Below are positions 1 through 5,974 of a stretch of DNA of 14,942 nt, piece after piece. How positions within the stretch are numbered: position 1 is the stretch's first letter; every line of letters starts with the position of its first letter. The notes beneath the pieces are model-generated. The model was not told the origin of the DNA, did not search any database, and worked only from the letters and a program-made list of their open reading frames with translations. The stretch comes from Novosphingobium sp. (GTDB lineage: Bacteria; Pseudomonadota; Alphaproteobacteria; Sphingomonadales; Sphingomonadaceae), in assembly GCA_030830245.1 (NCBI GenBank), contig JAURNJ010000230.1, positions 1 to 14,942 on the forward strand, written 5' to 3'. Position numbers and translations under genes: made by a program.

Positions 1-440
1 AGTTCGAGGAGACGGTTTTCCTGGAAATGGGCGCAAACCACCTAGTGCTCGACCTCTCGAAGATCGGCCAGGACGATGAAGTTACAGCGATTTTCGGGGC
101 CGCCCGCGAAGCCCTGGCCTTTGCCTGCGAGCGCATGACCGCGTATGAATTCTTCGTCAGCGCACAAAAGGCAAACCTGCCGGTGGGCATAATCTATTCT
201 CCGGACGAAGCTTTCGAAGATGAGCATTTCATCGCGCGCGGAATGCAGGTGGAAGTCGATCAGCCACAGCTGGGCAGCAAGGTGCGCTATCCAGGCGCGC
301 CCTATGCCCTGCCCGCCTCGCCCTGGCGCATCTCGCGCCCCGCGCCGAAGCTGGGCGAGCACACGCAGGACGTGCTCGCGGAAGCCGGGATCGATCCGGA
401 TGCGCTGCGGAAAGCCGGCGTGATTGGATCAGCCGAATAG
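1..440 (+). CDS. CoA-transferase family III (CaiB/BaiF), C-terminal fragment
   Basis: The reading frame is open from base 3 to a TAG stop at 438-440, so this is the last 145 residues of a gene that begins before the window. The ATG at 27 is internal, not a start. The tail shows the family's usual ending: a PGAPYALPASPWRI-like segment, then LGEHTQDVLAEAGI and a final GVI. Family members are about 400 residues and move CoA between acyl-CoA thioesters and free carboxylic acids. The catalytic aspartate lies in the N-terminal half and is outside the window, so activity cannot be judged. The gene ends three bases from the convergent dioxygenase gene. Its proximity to the amidohydrolase/dioxygenase set suggests a role in the same catabolic pathway (activating an acid to its CoA ester), but that is inference from position. 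Assignment to the family is firm; the substrate is unknown. Confidence 0.85.
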   Translation, partial: FEETVFLEMGANHLVLDLSKIGQDDEVTAIFGAAREALAFACERMTAYEFFVSAQKANLPVGIIYSPDEAFEDEHFIARGMQVEVDQPQLGSKVRYPGAPYALPASPWRISRPAPKLGEHTQDVLAEAGIDPDALRKAGVIGSAE

Positions 441-443
441 GGC

Positions 444-1358
444 CTAACCCTCGGCTACTCCCTCATGGAGGCGCATGATCCGCTCGACGCCCGGTTCCTG
501 GTGATTGCGCCGGTGCTGCACGCCGAAATTGTCCCACACGCAGATGTCGCCTTCTTGCCAGAAATGCTCGTAATAGGGCGCGTTCTCGAGCGCAAAGTCG
601 CGCAGCCATGCGATCGTGGACTTGCTGTCCGCCTCGCTCATTCCGGCGATGCGGAACATGGTCCAGTCGCTGCCGAACACAGCCCTGCGGCCGCTGTCGG
701 GATGCGCGGCAAGCACCGGGTGCATCGCATCGCACAGGCGCGGCAATTTGTCCGGCCCCGGAAGGCGCGGATCGAAGAAAATGCCCTGCTTGCCTCCGAG
801 CCGCGCCTTGATCTCGGCGGGAAGGAGTTCGCACACGGTGTACATGTCGCGAAAGGCGGTCGGCACCGCACCCGCGCCGAAGCGGACGTTCTCGAGCACC
901 GAGATCTTCTTGAACTGCGGCTTGTGCGACTGGTCATTGTGCCAGCCCAGCTCGACCATGCCTTCGTCGCCCGCAACCACAAGGTTGCCCCCGTCCTTGT
1001 TGCGCAGGACATTGTTGACCGCCTTTTCGGTGCTGAAGCGGTTATAATGAAACTGCCCGTCCGGAGTGTCCATGACCAAGGGGCCAAATCCGCTCCAGAA
1101 CGCATTCGCCCGGTCATGACTGGGTGATGGCTGACCGCGAAACACGAGCACCAGATGGCGACGCATCGCCCGGGTCAGCTCGGCGACCACTTCCGGATCG
1201 GGCGGACCGTCGCGCCACTCGATGCCCCGCACCACGACGCCGAAGGGCGCATCGAGGGGCTCATAGGTGAGGAGCGTTTCGCGACAGGTTTGCGTCGGAT
1301 TGCTGCCGCTGAAGCTATCAGGGACGGCAGAGCGCGGGGCGATCTTGGTCTGCGACAT
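444..1358 (-). CDS. TauD/TfdA-family Fe(II)/2-oxoglutarate dioxygenase
   Basis: The protein is 304 residues if started at the ATG at 1356-1358. That start has a clear GGAGGA eight bases upstream, while the longer frame to 1379 begins with GTG and would contain this ribosome site. The iron-binding HxD motif is in GWHNDQSH (His140/Asp142 from this start). The distal facial-triad histidine is in WDNFGVQHRRN (His282). Arginines 11 and 14 residues later (Arg293, Arg296) are placed to bind 2-oxoglutarate. The family oxidises diverse substrates such as taurine, aryloxyacetates, alkyl sulfates and carnitine-like compounds, using O2 and 2-oxoglutarate in the cytoplasm. The substrate here cannot be read from sequence. 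It lies 77 bases downstream of the MarR gene on the same strand, so it is probably the last gene of that operon or has its own weak promoter. The catalytic set looks intact. Confidence 0.88.
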   Translation of the reverse strand: MSQTKIAPRSAVPDSFSGSNPTQTCRETLLTYEPLDAPFGVVVRGIEWRDGPPDPEVVAELTRAMRRHLVLVFRGQPSPSHDRANAFWSGFGPLVMDTPDGQFHYNRFSTEKAVNNVLRNKDGGNLVVAGDEGMVELGWHNDQSHKPQFKKISVLENVRFGAGAVPTAFRDMYTVCELLPAEIKARLGGKQGIFFDPRLPGPDKLPRLCDAMHPVLAAHPDSGRRAVFGSDWTMFRIAGMSEADSKSTIAWLRDFALENAPYYEHFWQEGDICVWDNFGVQHRRNHQEPGVERIMRLHEGVAEG

Positions 1359-1365
1359 CGGGCTA

Positions 1366-1371
1366 TCCTCC
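1366..1371 (-). promoter_or_regulatory. Ribosome binding site deciding the dioxygenase start
   Basis: On the minus strand this reads GGAGGA, eight bases before the ATG at 1356-1358. It supports that ATG over the GTG at 1377-1379, which would place the ribosome site inside the coding region. Confidence 0.7.
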
Positions 1372-1435
1372 AACCGCACTTCGGTCCAACCGGACCCACC
1401 TTAGCCTAGAAGGGCACAGCGACAAACCGGCCAGT

Positions 1436-1894
1436 TCAGGCCACATCTGCTTCATCCCCCCAGGTGGCAGCGATCAGAGCGACGACCCTGCCTGCTGCGT
1501 CGAGATCCGATGCCTGCATATCCCCTTTGGTGGACAGGTACCTTGCGCACATGGTCTCGCGAGCCTGCTCGTAGTGCTGCCGTCCCTTGGCTTCGACCAC
1601 GAGAATATTGGACAGCTTGTGATCGGGATTTGGCCGCTGGACGATCAGATCGGCATCGATCAGCTTGTTGACGACGGTCTGCACCGATTGCCGGGCGACC
1701 CCGCGCAGAGCGGCAATTTCGGGAACGGTACGGCAGCCATGGCGCAGGATCGTATCGAGGATCGCATATTCGGTGCCGGGATGGACCAGATCGCTCTCAC
1801 CGTGCCTTGCCGACCGCTTCATGCGACCGATCGCCATCATGAGATCGGCGGTCAGTTCGGTCAGGCGCATGGCATCGGCTGGGTCCATGGTCAC
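1436..1894 (-). CDS. MarR-family transcriptional regulator
   Basis: A 152-residue protein of typical MarR length. An N-terminal dimerisation helix region (about 8-30) is followed by a winged helix-turn-helix. Helix TEYAILDTILRH (41-52) and the VPEIAALRGVARQSV helices lead to a recognition helix at about 68-82. A wing at about 84-100 contains PDHK in the place of the usual D-R-R wing motif, then ILVVEAKGRQHYEQ and the C-terminal dimer helix. The family usually represses by binding 16-20 bp palindromes and releases DNA when a small aromatic or phenolic ligand binds. The start is GTG at 1892-1894, overlapping the TGA of the upstream gene as GTGA, with GGTGAG six bases before it. An ATG two codons later is an alternative. 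As the third gene of the amidohydrolase operon it probably regulates its own operon, with the palindrome at 3665-3681 as the candidate operator. Confidence 0.88.
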   Translation of the reverse strand: MTMDPADAMRLTELTADLMMAIGRMKRSARHGESDLVHPGTEYAILDTILRHGCRTVPEIAALRGVARQSVQTVVNKLIDADLIVQRPNPDHKLSNILVVEAKGRQHYEQARETMCARYLSTKGDMQASDLDAAGRVVALIAATWGDEADVA

Positions 1895-2481
1895 TGTGCG
1901 CTCACCGGAGTGGCCAGCAGGAACCGGGCGGCAGCCGTGCCGGCACGACCGGCCAGGGTTTCTGCCACCGCGGCGGGATCGGCGCCGGACTGCAAGGCCA
2001 GCAAAAGAATCGATGGATATTCGCGGCCCCTCGCCGGTTGCGCTGCTCCGATCCGGGTGATCCGCTTCGCCTTGACTGGCAGGTCGGCCAGAAGGTCTGC
2101 CGTTGCCCCAGCCGCACCCGGTTCGCCCTCGAACAGGCCGATCACGACCGGCGCATCCGTCAATTCACCATCGGCTTGATCGCATTCCAGTACGCGCCAG
2201 ACCATCGCACCCTGGAGGTCTGACACCGGAAGCGCTGCGGTGCCCTTGCTCGCGGCGATGGTTTGCAGCAATCCGGCGCAATCCGGCGTTTCGTAGATCG
2301 CGCAAAGCTGCGCTGGCGATGCCAAACTGTCTAGCGCGCTCAGCTGCCCGGCATGAACCGAAAGCACCCCCGGCAGCCTTGCCATGTCTGCCTTGTGCTC
2401 ACCGCAGAACCAGCGGGCATAGTCGGCCTCGTGATCGGGCTTGCCCGAGACGAAGACCAGGAAAATATCGCGCCCCGCCAT
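1891..2481 (-). CDS. Hypothetical protein, probable dimeric alpha/beta-barrel (ferredoxin-like) fold
   Basis: A 196-residue cytoplasmic protein that I do not recognise as a named family. Its first half resembles dimeric alpha/beta-barrel proteins. A beta strand (IFLVFVSGKP, about 5-14) is followed by an acidic/aromatic helix (HEADYARWFCGEHKADMARL, about 17-36) with the tryptophan-plus-histidine pattern of that fold, then PGVLSVHAGQ. The second half (about 110-196) has a strand VVIGLFEG, a helix and YPSILLLALQ, compatible with a second, more diverged copy of the same fold. In other proteins this fold acts as a small monooxygenase, isomerase or ligand-binding domain, so a step in the pathway of the neighbouring amidohydrolase is plausible but not shown. 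The ATG (2479-2481) directly abuts the TGA of the amidohydrolase gene with no gap, and the TGA overlaps the next start, so the three genes are co-translated. Confidence 0.7.
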   Translation of the reverse strand: MAGRDIFLVFVSGKPDHEADYARWFCGEHKADMARLPGVLSVHAGQLSALDSLASPAQLCAIYETPDCAGLLQTIAASKGTAALPVSDLQGAMVWRVLECDQADGELTDAPVVIGLFEGEPGAAGATADLLADLPVKAKRITRIGAAQPARGREYPSILLLALQSGADPAAVAETLAGRAGTAAARFLLATPVSAQ

Positions 2482-3594
2482 TCAAAACGGTTCCAGCAGC
2501 TTTGTCTGATCGAACTTGAACAGGTCTGCCGCCGTACCGAAGGTGATCGCGCTCACGTCAGCTTCGGCCATGTCCCTCGCGAAGCTTGCCACCACGTCCT
2601 GCGAATGTGGATAGGTGCCTTCCGCATGCGGAAAGTCGGATCCCCACAGGGCGACCGCAGCGCCAGTATAAGGCACCATGCGCACTGCCACCTCGTCGAT
2701 CTGGAAGGTGCCGTGGATCTGGCGTTTGAGGTAGAAGCTCGGCGGCTCCTTCAACTCGGGACGAACCCAGCCGACATACTGGCGGAACGAACGGTCGTAG
2801 TGATCGAGCGTTGTCATCGCCCAGGAAATCCACGCCGCGTTTGTCTCGACGAAAACGAAATGCAGGTCGGGATGGTTTTCGAGAACGCCCGACATGGCCA
2901 GCAGGCCAGCCGTCCTGGGCGCCATCGATTGCGTCGCCAGCAGGTTCGATACGGTCGCGCCCCTGCCTCGATAGAACAGCATGTCGTGCCCGCTGCCCTG
3001 ATGCATGACGACCGGCAGGCCGGTTTCCGCGATCGCTGCCCAAAGCGGATCCCACTGCTTGTGGTTGAAGGGCGGCGTGCCAACGATGGGCAGCATCAGC
3101 GCGCCCATGCCCATTGCGGCACAGCGATCCACTTCTGCAAGGGCATCCTCGATCCTGCGGGTCGGGATCATCGCAGCGCAGCGGAACCGGTCAGACCGGC
3201 TTTCGAGCAGGTCGTGCATCCAGTCGTTGTAATGACGAGCGCAGGTTGTTTCCGTCTCCGGGTTCTCGATGTTCCAAAGGTAGAGCCCCTTGGTCGGATA
3301 GATGCACTCGCCCACAACACCTTCTTCGCGCATCACCTTGAAGCGCGCCTCGACGCTGGTGGTGCCGAGAGAGGCCACTTCCTGACGGTGGCGCTCGCCC
3401 TCCAGTTCGGCCGCAGTCAGGTCGCCATCCTTCTTAGCTCCGACCCGCAGGGCATATTGCGTTTCCGAATCGGTAGGGCGCATCTCGGGCGGAAGGTCGC
3501 CGCGCATTGTTTCGGGAATCTCGTCGAACCATAGGCCGGGCGGCTCCTCGACGTGACTGTCTGCCGAAATCAGCGGTCGCATGTTGTGTTCCAT
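2482..3594 (-). CDS. Amidohydrolase-2 family metal-dependent hydrolase/decarboxylase
   Basis: A 370-residue TIM-barrel enzyme of the amidohydrolase-2 family, which includes ACMSD and gamma-resorcylate decarboxylase. The N-terminal strand carries the metal-binding DxH (Asp12 and His14 in SADSHVEEP). His198 in VVMHQGSGHD, an acidic residue after a strand (Glu250 in FVFVETN) and Asp320 in LWGSDFPHAEG are at the usual metal and catalytic places. The family hydrolyses or decarboxylates ring-derived carboxylic acids in catabolic pathways; the precise reaction here is unknown. The start is ATG at 3592-3594 with GAGGAG six bases upstream (3601-3606). It is the first gene of the minus-strand operon, and a sigma-70-like promoter lies at 3654-3682. 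Length and motifs are complete. Confidence 0.87.
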   Translation of the reverse strand: MEHNMRPLISADSHVEEPPGLWFDEIPETMRGDLPPEMRPTDSETQYALRVGAKKDGDLTAAELEGERHRQEVASLGTTSVEARFKVMREEGVVGECIYPTKGLYLWNIENPETETTCARHYNDWMHDLLESRSDRFRCAAMIPTRRIEDALAEVDRCAAMGMGALMLPIVGTPPFNHKQWDPLWAAIAETGLPVVMHQGSGHDMLFYRGRGATVSNLLATQSMAPRTAGLLAMSGVLENHPDLHFVFVETNAAWISWAMTTLDHYDRSFRQYVGWVRPELKEPPSFYLKRQIHGTFQIDEVAVRMVPYTGAAVALWGSDFPHAEGTYPHSQDVVASFARDMAEADVSAITFGTAADLFKFDQTKLLEPF

Positions 3595-3653
3595 CGGCCT
3601 CTCCTCAAACTGGAGCCTGGTGCCCCTGAGAGAGCACGCCAGCAGCGAGGGGC

Positions 3654-3682
3654 AGTGTCCACTATGACAGGTCGCCTGTCAA
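3654..3682 (-). promoter_or_regulatory. Predicted promoter of the amidohydrolase operon
   Basis: On the minus strand, a perfect -35 TTGACA (complement of 3677-3682) is followed after 17 bases by GACACT (complement of 3654-3659), which matches the -10 consensus at three of six positions. It lies 60 bases upstream of the amidohydrolase start, which has a strong ribosome site. The -35 box is embedded in the palindrome at 3665-3681, as expected of a repressed promoter. Confidence 0.5.
3665..3681. promoter_or_regulatory. Perfect 7-3-7 palindrome, candidate MarR operator
   Basis: TGACAGG and CCTGTCA form exact inverted arms around a TCG spacer, 17 bp in all. The size and symmetry are typical of MarR-family sites. 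The palindrome overlaps the predicted -35 box of the operon that encodes a MarR protein. Binding is inferred; I see no second exact copy in the window. Confidence 0.5.
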
Positions 3683-3768
3683 CTTTGCTCGTAGTCAGCT
3701 ATGTGCTTCCGATGAAGCAGTGGCCGCGCGACCGCCCATCGGCGGTTGGCTAAACAACATCGCGTTTC

Positions 3769-3790
3769 GAGAAAATGGTCAGAAGAGGAC
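3769..3790. repeat. Degenerate copy of the tRNA-Leu 3' end (putative att half-site)
   Basis: This stretch aligns with 3977-4000, which spans the 3' end of the tRNA-Leu gene and seven bases beyond. GAGAAA is followed by ATGGT and then CAGAAGAGGAC in both. The differences are one extra A here and three missing bases (GCC) here. A duplicated tRNA 3' end is the classic footprint of a tyrosine-recombinase integrative element. The identity stops abruptly after the GGAC. Confidence 0.55.
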
Positions 3791-3908
3791 GCACAGCGAT
3801 TTTCACATAGTTGAACATATTTGCATTTTTTCTCTCTATTTCACAATGGTATGTTCGAGATGCCCCCAACATGGCGGAACATTGGTTTTCATAGTTTCGC
3901 GTGTCGAA

Positions 3909-3930
3909 AGGTGGGCTATTAGGTGGGCTA
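3909..3930. repeat. Tandem 10-bp repeat AGGTGGGCTA, period 12
   Basis: Two exact copies, 3909-3918 and 3921-3930, are separated by TT. They lie between the tRNA gene and its degenerate 3' copy. Short direct repeats with this spacing near a tRNA att site resemble integrase arm-type binding sites; that role is inferred. Confidence 0.5.
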
Positions 3931-3931
3931 G

Positions 3932-3961
3932 ATTTCAAGTACTCCCCTAAGGGGTTGAAAT
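3932..3961. repeat. Bulged inverted repeat (hairpin) downstream of tRNA-Leu
   Basis: ATTTCAA (3932-3938) pairs with TTGAAAT (3955-3961), and inside it CCCC (3944-3947) pairs with GGGG (3951-3954) around a TAA loop. Five bases, GTACT, bulge on one side. It begins 22 bases beyond the encoded CCA end of the tRNA. It could terminate the tRNA transcript, but it has no clear T-run, or it could be part of the element's recombination site. Confidence 0.4.
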
Positions 3962-3982
3962 TAATCCATAAAAGGAGAGAAA

Positions 3983-4069
3983 TGGTGCCCAGAAGAGGAC
4001 TCGAACCTCCACGCCCTTGCGAGCGCCAGCACCTGAAGCTGGTGCGTCTACCAATTCCGCCATCTGGGC
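3983..4069 (-). tRNA. tRNA-Leu (anticodon CAG), CCA encoded
   Basis: The minus strand reads GCCCAGA at the 5' end, pairing with TCTGGGC at the 3' end, followed by A and an encoded CCA. The D-arm GGCGGAATTGGTAGACGC is typical of leucine tRNAs. The anticodon stem CCAGC/GCTGG closes the loop TTCAGGT, giving anticodon CAG. A long variable arm (class II) follows, then GGAGGTTCGAGTCCTC as the T-arm. The length of 87 bases fits the class. Its 3' end is duplicated imperfectly at 3769-3790, so it may have served as an integration site. Confidence 0.96.
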
Positions 4070-4116
4070 ACACTTTGCACGCGGAGGAATGTCCACCGCG
4101 TCTTGGCAGGAGCGGG

Positions 4117-4145
4117 CGGATAGGGCCCTGCGCCCGCCTTGTCAA
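4117..4145 (-). promoter_or_regulatory. Predicted promoter for tRNA-Leu
   Basis: On the minus strand, a perfect -35 TTGACA (complement of 4140-4145) and TATCCG (complement of 4117-4122) are separated by 17 bases. They lie about 47 bases upstream of the mature tRNA 5' end. The spacing equals that of the predicted amidohydrolase promoter. Confidence 0.5.
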
Positions 4146-4235
4146 CGCCGCAGGCGCAGCTTGAAGCATCGCCGGTTGCAAGTCTGCGCCGGTTTGTGCC
4201 AAGGCGCACTTCGCCACAAGGGACCACAGCAGACC

Positions 4236-5198
4236 ATGCCCATATCGGACAGCCAGGCACTTTCTGGCAAGATCGTCACCATGATCGGCGGGAGCGGCTT
4301 TTTCGGTCGCCATCTTGCGCAGGAACTGCTTGCGCGCGGCGCGCGGCTGCGCATCGCCAGCCGCAATCCCGAACGCGCCTATACGCTCAAGCCGCTCGGC
4401 AACCTTGGTCAGCTCACCTTCATGCGCTGCGACGTTACTCGGCCCGAAACGCTGGCGCGCGCGCTTGCCGGAGCGGATGCGACGGTCAACCTTGTCGGCG
4501 CCTTCAATGGCGATCTCGATGCTGTGCAGGGCGAAGGCGCCGGACGGATTGCCCGGGCTGCGGCCCAGGCAGGGCTGGCGAGCTTCGTCCATGTCTCGGC
4601 CATCGGTGCCGATGCCTCCTCGCGGATCGACTATGCGCGCACCAAGGCCGAGGGCGAGCAGGCAGTGATGGCAGCCTTTGGCAACGCAACTATCGTACGC
4701 CCCTCGCTCCTGTTCGGGCCGGACGACAATTTCGTGCAGATGTTCGCGCGGCTGATTGCGCTGTTTCCGGTCCTGCCCGTGTTCGGGCCGGAGGCGAAGC
4801 TGCAGCCGGTGTTCGTCGACGATGCCGCTGCGGCGATTGCCGCGATCCTATCCGATCCAGGCAAGCATGGCGGCAAGACCTTCGAGCTTGGCGGACCGGA
4901 AGTGATCACCATGCTCGAATTGAACGAGCGCATCGCAAAGGCGCAGGGGCGCTCGCGCGGATTCATCCCCTTGCCCGACGCGATTTCTCAGGCCTTTGCG
5001 ACGGCGACTGGCTGGCTCCCGGGCGCACCGATCAGCGCAGACCAGTTCGCGCTCCTAAAGGCAGGGAGCGTCGCAAACCCGAAGCGCCCCGGGTTCAAGA
5101 CACTGGATATCGTGCCGCGACCGCTGGGCCTGTACCTCGATCGCTGGATGGTCCGTTACCGCAAGCACGGGCGCTTTGGCGATACCAGCCGGGCCTAA
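4236..5198 (+). CDS. NDUFA9-like NAD(P)-binding atypical SDR (complex I-associated type)
   Basis: A 320-residue Rossmann protein. The nucleotide-binding motif GGSGFFGRH has glycines 18, 21 and 24. RCDVTRPETLARAL (about 64-77) and the strand ATVNLVGAF follow. Then come SFVHVSAIGAD and Tyr133/Lys137 of the YxxxK pair in IDYARTKAEGE, and the substrate-side segment IVRPSLLFGPDDNF. The overall pattern is that of the NDUFA9 / NADH-ubiquinone oxidoreductase 39-kDa-like subgroup, common as a single gene in alphaproteobacteria. Its bacterial role is uncertain: complex I accessory or quinone/lipid-related epimerase-reductase. The ATG at 4236 was chosen because homology starts there; the upstream open frame runs back through the tRNA and is not coding. 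An AAGGGA lies about twelve bases before it, so the ribosome site is weak. It ends three bases from the convergent GST gene. Confidence 0.85.
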   Translation: MPISDSQALSGKIVTMIGGSGFFGRHLAQELLARGARLRIASRNPERAYTLKPLGNLGQLTFMRCDVTRPETLARALAGADATVNLVGAFNGDLDAVQGEGAGRIARAAAQAGLASFVHVSAIGADASSRIDYARTKAEGEQAVMAAFGNATIVRPSLLFGPDDNFVQMFARLIALFPVLPVFGPEAKLQPVFVDDAAAAIAAILSDPGKHGGKTFELGGPEVITMLELNERIAKAQGRSRGFIPLPDAISQAFATATGWLPGAPISADQFALLKAGSVANPKRPGFKTLDIVPRPLGLYLDRWMVRYRKHGRFGDTSRA

Positions 5199-5201
5199 CG
5201 C

Positions 5202-5876
5202 TCAGCTATCGATCTGCGCGTAATGATCAGGCGGATGGATCACTTCCATCCGTTCCGAAAGTAGCGGGCGGAAGCTCGGGCGGCTTTTCAGGACGGCATA
5301 CCAACCCCTCGCCTGCTCGTGGCCCGACCAGTCGAGCCCGCCGAGGTAATCCGCCACCGAAATCTGCGCGGCGGCGGCAAGATCGGCCAGGCTCAGGGTC
5401 GCGCCAGCCAGCCAGGGCCGGTTGTCGATCAGATAGTCGACATAATCGAGATATTCGTTGGCCAGCCGCATGGCATCGCGCAGCAGCCGCGAGTCGGGCG
5501 GATCGCGCACTATCCGCAGGCGCTTTTTCATGCGTTCAAGCAACAGCGGCTCGGTGACATCTGAGTAGAAATCTTCGTCGAACTGGGCAATCAGCCGACG
5601 CACTTCGGCGCGCTGCGCCGCCGTGCCGCTGATGAGCGGATTCTTCTCGACGGTTTCCTCGAAAAACTCGCAGATCGCCCGGCTGTCTGCGAGCACGAGG
5701 TCGCGCTCCGGCTCGTGAAGCACCGGCGTGTGGGCTGCGGGATTCATGTGCACGAAGTCGTCGCGCCGCTCCCACGGGTTTTCGCGCCACATTTCGTAAC
5801 CGATGCCCTTCTCGCTCATCAGCAAGCGAACCTTGCGACTGAACGGACAGAGCGGGAACTGGTAAAGCTGCCACAT
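5202..5876 (-). CDS. Glutathione S-transferase family protein
   Basis: A 224-residue cytoplasmic protein of standard GST length. The N-terminal thioredoxin-like domain (about 1-78) has CPFSRKVR (Cys10, Ser13) at the glutathione-activating position, the cis-proline strand in AHTPVLHE, and ADSRAICEFFEE, where Asp64-Ser65 would bind the gamma-glutamyl end of glutathione. The all-alpha C-terminal domain includes RPWLAGATLSLADLAAAA, the usual N-capping box (LADLA). Cys at the active site suggests thiol-transfer or isomerase types rather than classical Tyr/Ser GSTs, but the substrate is not predictable. The start is ATG at 5874-5876 with a poor ribosome site. It is convergent with the SDR gene. Confidence 0.87.
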   Translation of the reverse strand: MWQLYQFPLCPFSRKVRLLMSEKGIGYEMWRENPWERRDDFVHMNPAAHTPVLHEPERDLVLADSRAICEFFEETVEKNPLISGTAAQRAEVRRLIAQFDEDFYSDVTEPLLLERMKKRLRIVRDPPDSRLLRDAMRLANEYLDYVDYLIDNRPWLAGATLSLADLAAAAQISVADYLGGLDWSGHEQARGWYAVLKSRPSFRPLLSERMEVIHPPDHYAQIDS

Positions 5877-5974
5877 GTGGTCGCTCTAGGCGGAGGCGAC
5901 GCAAACCGTCCAGACCGGCGGAGCGGCCCGGAATGCTGAATTGCGTGGATAAAAGTTTTGCCGGTCTTGCCGGT

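Larger units (their letters stand above)
3595..3982. other. Gene-free region with promoter and AT-rich element scar
   Basis: No credible gene is present. The left part (3595-3700) is the amidohydrolase leader, promoter and palindrome. The right part is unusually AT-rich for this window; by hand count only 21 of 60 bases in 3781-3840 are G or C. It is bracketed by a degenerate direct repeat of the tRNA-Leu 3' end (3769-3790 and 3977-4000) and contains a 10-bp tandem repeat and a bulged hairpin. Open frames crossing it on both strands show no recognisable domain and run into the tRNA. The best reading is the remnant of an integrative element. Confidence 0.6.

Noticed and set aside
2353..3534. 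393-codon plus-strand open frame opposite the amidohydrolase
   Set aside because: A shadow of a GC-rich gene; the minus-strand product has all family motifs, this one has none.
3731..3746. ACCGCC/GGCGGT hairpin with CATC loop as a terminator
   Set aside because: No T-run on either strand and no gene ending nearby; could be chance.
3750..4592. Long minus-strand open frame reading through the tRNA-Leu gene
   Set aside because: It begins antisense inside the SDR gene and reads through the tRNA; its tail across the AT-rich scar has no recognisable domain, including no integrase N-terminus.
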